A stretch of 64,000 nt of DNA from Coix lacryma-jobi var. lacryma-jobi (lineage: Eukaryota > Streptophyta > Magnoliopsida > Poales > Poaceae), in assembly GCA_009763385.1 (NCBI GenBank), contig CM019823.1:44702222-44766221 (forward strand). The letters run 5' to 3'. Of this stretch, positions 21,794 to 32,258 are shown piece by piece. The notes under the pieces are model-generated. The model had not been told where the DNA came from. It worked only from the letters and a program-made list of their open reading frames with translations, and did no database searches. The position numbers were made by a program, and so were the translations under genes. Positions within the stretch are counted from its first letter, which is position 1. The number at the start of each line of letters is the position of its first letter.

Positions 21794-23356
21794 TCAAGCC
21801 ACGTTACGAGAGTCAATAATATTTAGCTCACTCCTCAAAGCACAAAATCTTGACACATCTAAAGGCTTTGTGAAGATATCAGCTAGTTGTTTTTCGGTGC
21901 TCACATGACGTATAGCGATATCTCCTTTGGCTTCGTGGTCCCTCAAGAAATGATGTCGGATGTCTATGTGTTTTGTGCGAGAATGGTTTACGGGATTGTT
22001 TGCTAGTTTGATAGCACTCTCATTGTCACACAAAAGTGGAATCTTGTTTTCCTCACATCCAAAATCTTTTAGTGTTTGCTTTATCCAAAGTAGTTGGGCA
22101 CAGCATGCGCCGGCCGCCACATACTCGGCTTCGGTAGTGGATAGGGCAATACTATTTTGTTTCTTCGAACTCCAAGACACCAAATACCTCCCAATAAATT
22201 GGCAAGTCTCGGTGGTGCTCTTTTGATCTACCTTGCAACTGGCATAGTCTGAATCGGAATAGCCAAGTAGATCGAAAGTGGAGCCCTTGGGATACCACAA
22301 GCCAAGATTAGGAGTGTGCACTAAGTATCGAAAGATTCTCTTAACGGCCATAATATGACATTCTTTCGGATTAGCTTGAAACCTTGCACACATGCACACA
22401 CTAAGCATAATATCTGGCCTAGATGCACAAAGGTAAAGCAATGAACCAATCATGGAGCGATATACCTTTTGGTCCACTGACTTACCGTCCTCATTTAGAT
22501 CAAGATGTCCATTGGTTGGCATGGGAGTCTTGATGGGTTTGGCCTTGTCCATCTCAAACTTCTTTAGCATGTCTCTTGTATACTTGGTTTGACTGATGAA
22601 CGTGTCCTCCTTGAGTTGCTTGATTTGGAATCCGAGGAAATATTTCAACTCACCCATCATGGACATCTCGAACCTTTAGGTCATGATCCTACTAAACTCC
22701 TCACAAAAAGTCACATTAGTACTACCAAATATTATGTCATCGACATATATTTGGCACACAAAGAGATCATTATTGACTTTGCGAGTAAATAAAGTAGCAT
22801 CGGCCTTTCCTATCTCAAAACTCTTTTTGAGTAGGAAATCCTTTAAGCAATCATACCAAGCTCTAGGGGCTTGCTTGAGCCCATAAAGCACCTTGTCGAG
22901 CTTGTAGACGTGGTTGGGAAATTTGGGATCCTCAAAACTCGGTGGTTGCTCCACGTACACCAATTCAGATAGGGGACCGTTGAGGAATGCACTTTTCACG
23001 TCCATTTGATATAACTTGAAATCATGGTGAGTAGCAAAGGCAAGTAATATGCGAATTGACTCAAGCCTAGCTACGGGTGCATATGTTTCCCCAAAATCCA
23101 AACCTTCGATTTGCATGAAACCTTGAGCTACCAACCGTGCTTTGTTTCTTGTCACCACGCCATGCTCATCTTGCTTGTTGCCGAAGACCCACTTGGTTCC
23201 TATCACGTTTTGCTTGGGTCTTTCCACCAATGACCACACTTCATTGCGAGTGAAGTTGTTCAGCTCTTCTTGCATGGCCATCACCCAATCCGGATCATCA
23301 AGTGCTTCTTCCACCCCTAAGAGGTTCCAAAGAGGAGACAAACAAGTAATGTTCAC
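21794..23356 (-). pseudogene. pol: Element A reverse transcriptase and RNase H
   Basis: Minus-strand copia RT: KTKW-like region (IGTKWVFGNKQDEHG), RLVAQGF, MDVKSAFLNG, LYGLKQAPRAWY and the active-site YVDD (CQIYVDDIIFGS). One TAA near 22673 (context FSRIMT-stop-RFEMSMMGELK, same frame on both sides) separates this from the connection and RNase H region. That region has ASRPDI, YSDSDYA, ALSTTEAEYVAA and LCDNESAIKLA, and ends with HIDIRHHFLRD and LADIFTKPL as usual for copia. These enzymes copy the element RNA to DNA and remove the RNA strand. Apart from the nonsense codon the catalytic residues are in place. Confidence 0.9.
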
Positions 23357-24705
23357 AAAAACTTGCTAAACGTGAACGTGTCGTTACCCCACGTCGTATG
23401 CTTCCTAGTATATTGTCAACGAGATGATCCCGTTGAATTGTATGATGCACTTTTGGATGCGGCACAAGCGATCTCCTTTGGATGGGTCCATCTTTATCAT
23501 CTTCACCATATGTGTGGATGTCTTCATTAGCTAGTTGGTCATTATGTTGAGCTTGAGCTTGATCATCAAGTTGATGTTGCATTTGACCATCATTTGTACT
23601 TCCACCTTTCGGAGTTGTGGAAGCTTCACCATGTGCATTCAAATGCACATGATGGACATTTGAATCTTGTGGAGTGTGCAATGGCTCATCTTCATCATCT
23701 TGAATCTCAATAGGCCTCACATCACTGGTTGCAAGCTTCTTGATTGCTTCGGATGGAGATATGTCATTACCTACAAGCTCATCATTGACTTGCTCCTTTT
23801 GGGAGTCGTCGGTTTCATCAAAAGTCACATCTACTGTTAACTCAATAGTGCCAGTGGCATTATTGAATACACAGTAGCCATGTTCGTTAGTACCATAACC
23901 AAGTAGAAAGCCTTCATGTACCTTAGGTGCAAACTTTGAGCTTTTGGCCCTCTTGTTAAGTATGAAACGCTTGCAGCTAAAGACTCGAAAGTAATGCACC
24001 TTCGTTTGTTACCGGTTAGAAGCTCATAAGGCGTCTTGTCCCTTTGCTTGTGGAGGTAGAGGCGGTTGATGGCATGACACGCGGTGTTGATCGCCTCTGC
24101 CCAAAAGCCATGGGACGTCTTGTATTCATCCAACATTGATCTTGCGACTTCAACAAGAGTTCGATTCTTCCTTTCCATAACCCTATTTTGTTGTGGGGTG
24201 TATGGAACGGAGAACTCATGCTTGATTCCTTCTTCATCAAGATACTCTTCTATGTTGGTGTTCTTGAACTCGGTTCCGTTGTCGCTTCTCACTTTCTTGA
24301 TCTTGAGCTCAAACTCATTTTGAGCCCTTCTAGCAAACTTCTTGAAGATGCCTTGGGTCTCACTTTTATCTGCCAAAAAGAACACCCAAGTGAAGCGAGA
24401 AAAGTCATCAACAATAACGAAACCATATTTGTTACCACCGATGCTTTATTAAGCAACGGGTCCGATGAGGTCCATATGGAGTAGCTCCAATGGTCTTGTG
24501 GTTGACACGATGTTCTTCATTGGATGCTTGGCTCCAACTTGCTTTCCGGCTTGGCATGCACTGCAAATTCTATATCTTTCTCAAAAGAAACATTTGTTAG
24601 TCCAAGGATGTGTCCTTCTCTTTGAAGTTGGGCCAAGTTCCTCATCCCAACATGGGCTAGTCGGCGATGCCAAAGCCAACCCATGCTAGATTTTCCATTA
24701 GGCAT
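23298..24705 (-). pseudogene. pol: Element A integrase (frameshifted)
   Basis: GAG-pre-integrase zinc-binding segment LWHRRLAHVGMRNLAQL at 24690-24600, then the catalytic core with VRSDNGTEFKN and HEFSVPYTPQQNRVMERKNR (D and E of the DDE triad), to about 24000. A frame change leads into GYGTNEHGYCVFNNATGTIE (C-terminal copia motif region, 23998-23820) and a long acidic linker. At least two frame breaks split it (near 24000 and 23330), and the segment 24400-24520 is also disturbed. It would insert element DNA into the host chromosome. Confidence 0.85.
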
Positions 24706-25067
24706 GTCGTAGGTTCCACTTTACTAGTTGAGAAGTCAATTAGGTAAAGCTTTCCCTTCAACACACCCTTAAATGCAATAGAGGAATCCCTTCTTCTAGA
24801 GACGGTCACACCCTTATCCGTAAAGAGACAATCGTAACCCATTTCACAAAGTTGAGAAACGGACAACAAATTGTAACTCAACGAATGTACAAGTAAAACA
24901 TTAGATATGGAATTATCGGTTGAGATAGCAATTTTACCCAAACCAAGCACTTCTCCTTTTCCATTATCACCAAACACAATGTTGTTGCATGAATCATGTC
25001 TTGGTTGAAAAGAAGTGAACATTTCTTTTGCCCCGGTCATATGATTGGTGCATCCACTGTCCAACAC
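24657..25067 (-). pseudogene. pol: Element A protease region
   Basis: Copia aspartic protease: WVLDSGCTNHMTG (DSG active site; the ORF begins at MLDSGC), then NNIVFGDNGKGEVLGLGKI and LLSVSQLCEMGYDC, leading to the pre-integrase region. The reading frame differs from that of the preceding gag extension. Matches 29432-29691 in element B. Confidence 0.85.
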
Positions 25068-25107
25068 CCAACTTGATCCACCGGAGGCATATTCCTACAA
25101 AACAAGT

Positions 25108-25986
25108 TTATGTTCTTGCTTTAGGTACCCAAGTGAGATTGGGTCCTATAGGGTTAGTCACATAAACTTTGGGCACCCAAACATTTCTCATAATCTCCCT
25201 CTTCTTGAGTGCACCAACATACTTGACGACAATCTTGCCGTTCTCTCCCCAACAACACAAATAATCACAAGTGTAGCTTCGTGATATAGGCTTTTGTTGC
25301 TTGGGGGCTACCACTTGCTTCTTCTTGTTGACCTTGTCATTTGCAAGTGTTGCCTTTGGATTGGCAATATTGTTGGCCTTGTTCATGAGGTCAAAGAGAG
25401 GAACCCCTTTGTTAAAGTTAACAAAGGGTACCCCATTGACCATCTTCCTTCCATTAGCCTTGCCATCATACCTATTGTATCCAATCCCATCCTTGATGGA
25501 TGGGTGTCTTGCGGTCTTGAGGATGTCCTTTGGTTGTTCCATCTTACACTTGCAACCATTCCTCAAGATCATGTTTAACCGTTGGATCTCTTTGCTCTTC
25601 TTCTCTAATTCAACAATGTTAGTTGCACAAGCATTTATATCCACTTTATAACATCTATTGCAACCATTACTTGTTGAAGCATTAGAGTTGTCGGAATCCT
25701 TAGGAGTGGTTGAAGAAGTACTACTCCAAAGAGTGTTGTAGCTTAGTTCAAGAGTTTGATATTTATTTTGAAAGCTTGTGAGGCTTTCTTGAACCAAGCT
25801 AACCTTACTCTTTAGATTAGCAATTGAGTCATTGCTCATGGAACATTCCTTAGCCAACTTCTTGTTAGAGTCATTGGCTAAAGATAGTTCTGTGGTCAAT
25901 TTCTCAACCTTCAATCTCTCCTCGGCAAGAGAGGCTTCCAATGCAAGGTTCTTTTCTCTCTCTTGAGAGATTAGGTCCCCTTGCAA
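25108..25986 (-). pseudogene. Element A gag-pol linker (coiled-coil region)
   Basis: 292-codon frame of heptad-like sequence (LALEASLAEERLKVEKLTTE, SNKKLAKECS) followed by CNRCYKVDINACATNI and basic stretches. In element B the same region is in frame with gag, so in A it has been cut off from gag by a stop near 25996 (LESRN-stop, where B has LESQNES). It ends VPKART just before the protease. Confidence 0.75.
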
Positions 25987-25995
25987 GAGAAGACT

Positions 25996-27579
25996 CTAAT
26001 TACGACTCTCTAACTTGGTGAGCAATTTTGTTATTTTAGGTCCACCCTTTTTACCAAACTTTCTTATGATGCTTAGTTCAAATTCATCCATGTCATCATC
26101 ACTAAATTCATCACTAGAGCAAGTAGGAAAGTGAGATGATACCTTCTCATCCTTAGCCATAAAGCAAGAATGAGTGGCGTCATCCTCATCATTGGAGAGA
26201 TCCTCGAACAAGCGTGATGAAGTTGTTGAGGTAGCCGTGTTGGAGAAGAAGCTTGGCGAAGAGGCCTTGTGAATGGCAATGTTTGCCACTCCCTTTTCCT
26301 TCTCCTTGCCCTTGCTCTTCTCTTCATCACTTGAGTCATCTTCCGAGAACCATTCTTCTCCAAGATGAGCTTCACCACCTCTTCGCCTTCTTTGGTTCTT
26401 GTCATCACTCTTGCTAAACTTGCTCTTGTTCTTCTTTTGTGGACAATCAGTGATGAAGTGATCATCCGCACCACACTCATAGCAATTCCTCTTCTTTGAC
26501 TTCTTGAAGTATCCACCTTTTCCCTTCTTGTACATCTTCTTCTTCATGAATCTTCTAAAGTTCTTTACAAGAAGCGCAATCTCGTCATCGGAATCATCGC
26601 TCCCTTCACTTGATGAATCATGATGGGCTCTACTTCCTTCTTCTTGCTTGGACTTGAGAGCTACCACTTTCTTGTTGCTTGCTTCTTGATCTTCTATGGC
26701 CTCATCATCCAAGACTTCATGATGCTTTATCTTGGCAAGCATCTCATGTGGTCCCATGCTCTCATAGTTAGGTCTCTCCATGATGATCGATGCAAGTGTC
26801 TTGTTCTTCTTCCTATATGCTCTCAATAGCTTTCTTGCAGCTGAGTTGTCATCCCACTTGTTATCTCCAAGAGCTCTAATCTTGTTTATCAAGGTCATGA
26901 ACCTATCAAACATTTGTTGAGTGGTTTCACCACTCTTGATGGAGAAGTTCTCGATCTTTCCTTGAAGAAGCTCTATATTGCACTTCCTCACACTAGCATC
27001 ACCCTCATATGATATCCTGAGAGTGTCCCAAATCTTCTTGGCAATCACCATTCCATGTACCTTGGTACTCTCTTCGGACCTAAGACATGATAGGATCAAA
27101 GACGCCGCTTGAGCATTTTGTTGAAACTCAATTGCATCAAGGTCGGTGTACTCTTCTCCTTCTACATGACTTGGTCCATTCTCAACAATCTCCCAAGCTC
27201 TAGTGGCAAGAAGATGTAGCTTCATCTTGTGTGCCCAATCATTGTAGTTGATTCCATCGAAGAAAGGTGGTTTTCCTAGATTGACGCTAGGCAATTGAAG
27301 GATCTTGCCCATTTGGCTATAGTCATATGGTATGCTTGTGAATTCCTAGTCTTTCTTGTCCTTTTCTTCATCTTCCTTCTTCTTATCTTCTTTGGGATGT
27401 GGTGGAACTTCTCCACTTCCGGATGACTCGGCTTTGCTGCCCAAGGCTTGCTTCAAGCTTTCAATCTCATCCTTCATCTTCCTCATTTGATCTTTGAAAT
27501 GCTTTGCTTGCTGTTCCAACAGCTGCTCAGAGACTCTCTTGACAATATCATTGACGGCTTCTTGACTCAGGGACGACAT
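25996..27579 (-). pseudogene. gag: Element A gag
   Basis: The ATG at 27579 begins MSSLSQEAVNDIVKRVSEQL, a coiled-coil N-terminus rich in Lys/Glu. One TAG at 27348-27346 interrupts the frame, which goes on through YDYSQMGKILQLPSVNLGKP. A UBN2-type gag domain (PF14223) follows: FDGINYNDWAHKMKLHLLAT, IWDTLRISYEG, MFDRFMTLINKIRALG. The zinc knuckle is CYECGADDHFITDCP (CX2CX4HX4C, near 26475). A Ser/Asp-rich tail ends at 25996. Gag coats the RNA and forms the particle. The N-terminal stop removes the start in this copy, though the ATG at 27312 could still express a shorter form. Confidence 0.9.
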
Positions 27580-27618
27580 GATTTTCCCTTATGCGGTGAA
27601 GCGCTAACACAAGGGTTA

Positions 27619-27631
27619 GGCTCTGATACCA
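27619..27631 (-). other. Primer-binding site of element A
   Basis: Minus-strand TGGTATCAGAGCC, complementary to the 3' end of initiator tRNA-Met, starting 2 bp inside the 5' LTR end. Usual PBS of plant copia elements. Confidence 0.9.
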
Positions 27632-27633
27632 AT

Positions 27634-28770
27634 TGAAAGGATCAAATCAGCCTAGAGGGGGGAGTCAATGCTTGGAGAGTGTTTTGTCAGTTGTTAGGTC
27701 GCAATGAATGAATAGAATGAGTGGATCCGCATTAGAAAGGAAGTGGAGAGCTATTTATAGTTCCCAGTCCCGAGACCTGTCGGTAGTACCGACCACCCAT
27801 GGTTGGTAGTACCGCCCAGTCACTAACCACTGCGACAGATCTGAGTTTGACCTAAAACTAGCTACCTACCTCGGGTCGATACCACCGAGTGTCGGTAGTA
27901 CCGGCCCTATGGCGGTACTACAGCCAGGCCAAAACACCGCGAACAGAGAGCTCCAAGAAAAGTCAACTTGGCCCCTCGGTACCTACCTACTAGGGTCGGT
28001 ACCACCGAGGGTCTGTAGTACCGACCTTATGGGGGTAGTACCGCCAAGTCAAATTGCGCGAAACACAGGGAGCTCTGCAAACTTGACTTACTACCGGCTT
28101 GGGTCGGAACCACCGAGGGTCGGTAGTACCGACCTTATGGCGGTACTACCGCCAAGCCAAAAAGAACATGAATAGAGAGGTATGTAAAAATGACCTTCCT
28201 ACCGACCAAGGTCGGTACCACCGAGGGTCGGTACTACCGACCCTATGGCAGTACTACCGCCAAGTCATTTTCGAGCCAACACAGAGAAGGTGTTAGAATG
28301 GTCTGGATGGTCGGTACTACCGACCCTATGGCGGTACTACCGCCAGTTCAAAATGAACTTTACCCAGAGAGCATTGCGCGCTGCAGCCCTGGTCGGTACT
28401 ACCGACCCCATGGTCGATACTACCGACCGTACAGAAAAATATCTATGTGTTCGTGATGGTGCGGTGACTCTCAAGCAAACTTTAGTTAGTCGATTTGAGC
28501 ACTTTTCTCCACAACTAGTCAACCTAATTTGTAACCCTCTTGATAGTCCGGCTTACCTATAACTCAAGATTAAAGATAAACTATTGATCCATCGCTTGAG
28601 CTAGGCATATCTTTGTCTAACAACTTTTAACGTGCTTTGATCACGGGATATTGCTATTGAAATTCTTTCTAAGGACTAACACCTGCATACATATCTTTTC
28701 AACTTCGTTAGTCCCTAATTTGATTGTCATTAATTAGCCAAAACCCACATAGGGGACGAATGCACTTACA
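27634..28770 (-). repeat. 5' LTR of element A (internally deleted)
   Basis: Minus orientation from TGTAAGTGCATTCG (28770) to TTTCA (27634), 1137 bp. It matches the 3' LTR over U3 and the TATA box (27752-27759), but jumps from GTCAATGCTTGGAGAG straight to the terminal CCCCCTCTAGG block. About 750 bp present in the 3' LTR (roughly 390-1150) is missing. Both breakpoints are in G-rich runs (GAGGGGGG / GAGAGGGGAGG). Confidence 0.9.
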
Positions 28771-29431
28771 AGGCCAAATTGGCCACTTCCAGAGAGCCTC
28801 CAAAACACCTCCAGACCACGGTACCACCGACCCTCCTGGTCGGTACTACCGACCCTATAGCGGTACAATCGCCTGGTCAAACTGGCCACTTCCAGAGAGG
28901 GTGTAAAACGACCTAAATCCTCGGTACTACCAAGACCGGTAGTACCGGCTCTATAGCGGTACTACCGCTAAGTCAACTGAGACCCAATCCAGAGAGCATA
29001 GCACTCAGCACCCTTGGGCGGTACTACCGACCCCCTTGGTCGGTACTACCGTCCACACCCAGAAAACCTCTATGTGTTCGTGAGTGCACAGTGTCTCTCA
29101 AGCGCTAGAAGTTAGACGTCATAAGCACTTTTCTCCACATCTAGCTAGCCTCAAATGTATCCCTCTAGATAGTCTGGCTTGCCTATTACTCAAGAGAGGA
29201 TAAAACTAGGATCTCAACTTGAGCAACGGCATCTTCCCTTTTCCATTTCACCGAAGACGGAGCATTTGATCACTTGATAACTTGTGGCCGTCACCATCCA
29301 ACATGGTCGCCATCTAGCTAGCTCCATCAAAGGCTTGGTCATAATCCTCTCATTAGCTACACACATGCTTAGCAATAGGATTAGACCAAAATGGGTTTCA
29401 TCAATTAACCAGAATCCAACTAGGGCTTTCA
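28771..29431 (-). repeat. LTR of element C, U3-proximal part
   Basis: Continues the LTR interrupted at 363. Minus-strand start is TGAAAGCCCTAGTTGG at 29431. It carries further GGTCGGTACTACCGACC-type palindromes (about 28840-29045) at greater divergence from A and B. At 29432 the sequence CACACCCTTATCC resumes element B pol exactly as in the uninterrupted element A copy (24789), so C inserted into B. The expected TSD would be CACAC; its other copy is outside the window. Confidence 0.8.
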
Positions 29432-29691
29432 CACACCCTTATCCATAAAGAGACAATCGTAACCTATTTCACAAAGTTGAGAGACGGATAACAAATTGTA
29501 ACATAACGAATGCACAAGTAAAACAATAGATATTGAATTGTCGGTTGAGATAGCAATTTTACCCAAGCCAAGTACCTCTCCTTTTTCATTGTCACCAAAC
29601 ACAATGTTGTTGCATGAATCATGGCTTGGTTGAAAAAAGTGAACATCTCTTTTGCCCCGGTCATATGATTGGTGCATCCACTATCCAACAC
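29432..29691 (-). pseudogene. pol: Element B protease start (truncated by insertion)
   Basis: MLDSGCTNHMTGAKEMF opens the copia protease at 29691. It soon shifts frame (NNIVFGDNEKGEVLGLGKI in the neighbouring frame) and is cut at 29432 by the LTR of C. Nothing of integrase or RT of B remains inside the window. Confidence 0.8.
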
Positions 29692-29903
29692 CCAACTTAT
29701 TCCACTGGAGGCATATTCCTACAAAAACAAGTTTATGTTCTTGATTTAGGTACCCAAGTGAGATTGGGTCCTAGGGGGTTAGTCACATAAACTTTGGGAA
29801 CCCAAACATTCCTCATGATCTCTCTCTTCTTGAGTGCACCAACATACTTAACGGCAATCTTGCCATTTTCTCCCCAACAACACAAGTAATCACATGTATA
29901 GTT

Positions 29904-32202
29904 TCATGATATGGGCTTTTGTTTCTTGGGGACATCCACTTGCTTCTTGTTGTTGATCTTGTCATTTGCAAGTGTAGCCTTTGGATTAGCAACCTTGTTT
30001 GCCTTGTTCATGAGGTCAAAGAGAGGAACCCCTTTGTTGAAGTTAACGAAGGGTACCCCGTTGACCATCTTCCTTCCATTGGCTTTGTCACCATACCTAT
30101 TGTAGCCAATCCCATCCTTGATGGATGGGTGTCTTGTGGTCTTGAGGATGTCCTTTGGTTGTTCCACCTTACACTTGCAACCATTCCTCAAGATCATGTT
30201 CAACTGTTGGATCTCTTTGCTTTTCTTCTCTAACTCAACAATGTTAGTTGCACAAGCATTTATATCAACTTTATAACATCGTTTGCAACCATTACTAGTT
30301 GAAGCATTAGAGTAGTCGGAATCCTTAGGAGCGGTTGAAGAAGTACTACTCAAAAGAGTGCTGTAGCTTAGCTCAAGAGTTGGATATTTATCTTGAAAGC
30401 TTGTGAGGCTTTCTTGAACCAAGCTAACCTTATTCTTTAGACTAGCAATTGAGTCATTGCTCGTGGAACACTCCTTAGCCAACTTCTTGTTAGAGTCATT
30501 GGCTAAAGATAGTTCCACGGTCAATTTCTCAACCTTCAACTTCTCCTCGACAAGAGAGGCTTCCAATGCAAGGTTCTTTTCTCTCTCTTGAGAGATCATG
30601 TCCCCTTGCAAAGCAAGACTCTCATTCTGACTTTCTAACTTAGTAAGCAATTTTAATATTTTTGGTCTGCCTTTCTTACCAAATTTTCTTATTATGCTTA
30701 TTTTGAATTCATTCATATCATCATCACTATACTCATCACTAGAACAAGTAGGAGAGTGAGATGATACCTTCTCATCCTTGGCCATGAAGCAAGAATGAGT
30801 GAAGTCATCCTCATCGTCGGAGAGATCCTCGAACAAGCGTGATGAAGTGGTCGATGTAGCCATTTTGGAGAAGAGGCTTGGTGAAGAGGTCTTGTGTATG
30901 GCGATGTTGGCCGCTCCCTTCTCCTTTTCCTTGCGCTTGCTCTTCTCTTCATCACTTGAGTCCTCTTCCGAGAACCATTCCTCTCCAAGATGAGCTTCAC
31001 CACATCTTCTTCTTCTTTGCTTCTTGTCATCACTCTTGCTATTCTTGCTCTTGTTCTTCTTTTGTGGACAATCGGCGATGAAGTGATCATCCGCACCACA
31101 CTCATAGCAGTTTCTCTTTTTGGACTTCTTGAAGTAGCCACTCTTCCCTTTCTTATGCATGCTCTTCCTCATGAATCTTCTAAAGTTCTTCACAAGAAGT
31201 GCAATCTCATCATCCGAGTCATCACTTCCTTCACTTGATGAATCATTTTGAGCTCTACTTCCTTCTTCATGCTTAGCCTTGAGAGCTACCACTTTTTTGT
31301 TGCTTTCTTCTTGATCTTCTATGGCCTCATCATCCAAGACTTTGTGATGCTTTATCTTGGCAAGCATCTCATGCGGCCCCATGCTCTCATAGTTTGGTCT
31401 TTCCATAATAATGGATGCAAGTGTCTTGTTCTTCTTTCTATATGCACTCAATAGCTTCCTTGCAGCTGAGTTGTCATCCCATTTTACATCTCCAAGGGCT
31501 CTAATCTTGTTGATCAAGGTCATGTATCTATCAAACATTTGTTGAGTAGTTTCACCACTCTTGATTGTGAAGTTCTCGATCTTCCCTTGGAGCAGCTCTA
31601 TGTTGCATTTTCTCACACTTGCATCACCCTCATATGATATCTTGAGAGTGTCCCAAATCTTCTTTGCAATCACCATTCCATGTACCTTGGTGCTCTCTTC
31701 GGACCTGAGGCATGATAGGATCAAGGACGTCGCTTGAGCATTTTGTTGGAACTTGATTGCATCTAGATCGGTGAACTCTTCTCCTTCAATGTGGCTTGGT
31801 CCATTCTCCACTATCTCCCAAGCTCTTGTGGCAAGAAGATGTAGCTTCATCTTGTGTGCTCAATCATTGTAGTTGATTCCATCAAAGAAAGGTGGTTTTC
31901 CTAGATTGACGCTCGGCAATTGAAGAACCTTGCTCATTTGGCTATAGTCAAATGGCATTTTTTTGAATTCTTTTTCTCTTGCCTTTATATTCATCATCTT
32001 TTGTCTTTTTCTCTTTGAGCTCTGGAGGAACTCCTCCACTACCTGATGATTCAACTTGGTTGCCCAAAGCTTGCTTCAAGCTCTCTATCTCATCCTTCAT
32101 CTTCTTCATTTGATCTTCGAATTGCTTTGCTTGAGTTTCTAACAGCTGCTCAGAAACTCTCTTGATAATGTCATTGACTTCTTCTTGACTTAGGGTCGAC
32201 AT
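29904..32202 (-). pseudogene. gag: Element B gag with linker
   Basis: The N-terminal coiled coil MSTLSQEEVNDIIKRVSEQL begins at 32202. A frame change near 31990 leads into FDYSQMSKVLQLPSVNLGKP. A TGA follows at about 31859 where element A has Trp (GINYND-W-AHKMK), a single G-to-A change. From there 648 codons stay open to 29904: UBN2-type domain, zinc knuckle CYECGADDHFIADCP, acidic region, and without interruption the coiled-coil linker (NESLALQGDMISQEREKNLA) that is separated in A. B therefore shows the ancestral joined arrangement. Non-functional because of the frame change and nonsense codon near the start. Confidence 0.88.
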
Positions 32203-32243
32203 GATTTTCCCTTTACGCGGTGAAGCGCTAACACAAAGGGTTA

Positions 32244-32256
32244 GGCTCTGATACCA
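32244..32256 (-). other. Primer-binding site of element B
   Basis: Minus-strand TGGTATCAGAGCC, complementary to initiator tRNA-Met, next to the LTR end at 32259. Confidence 0.88.
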
Positions 32257-32258
32257 AT

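Larger units (their letters stand above)
364..28770 (-). mobile_element. Copia (SIRE/Maximus-type) retrotransposon A with nested insertions
   Basis: This LTR retrotransposon reads right to left: 5' LTR 27634-28770, tRNA-Met-type PBS 27619-27631, gag, protease, integrase, RT and RNase H, then a spacer, a third ORF, a 3' untranslated region, a polypurine tract and the 3' LTR at 364-2250. The TSD AGGCC lies at 359-363 and 28771-28775. The domain order PR-INT-RT-RH defines copia. Long LTRs, a zinc-knuckle gag and a third ORF after pol fit the SIRE/Maximus lineage. Solo LTRs 2714-13335 and 13360-18820 are later insertions in its 3' untranslated region. Several stops and frameshifts in gag, pol and ORF3 make it non-autonomous. 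It sits inside the LTR of element C. Confidence 0.92.
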
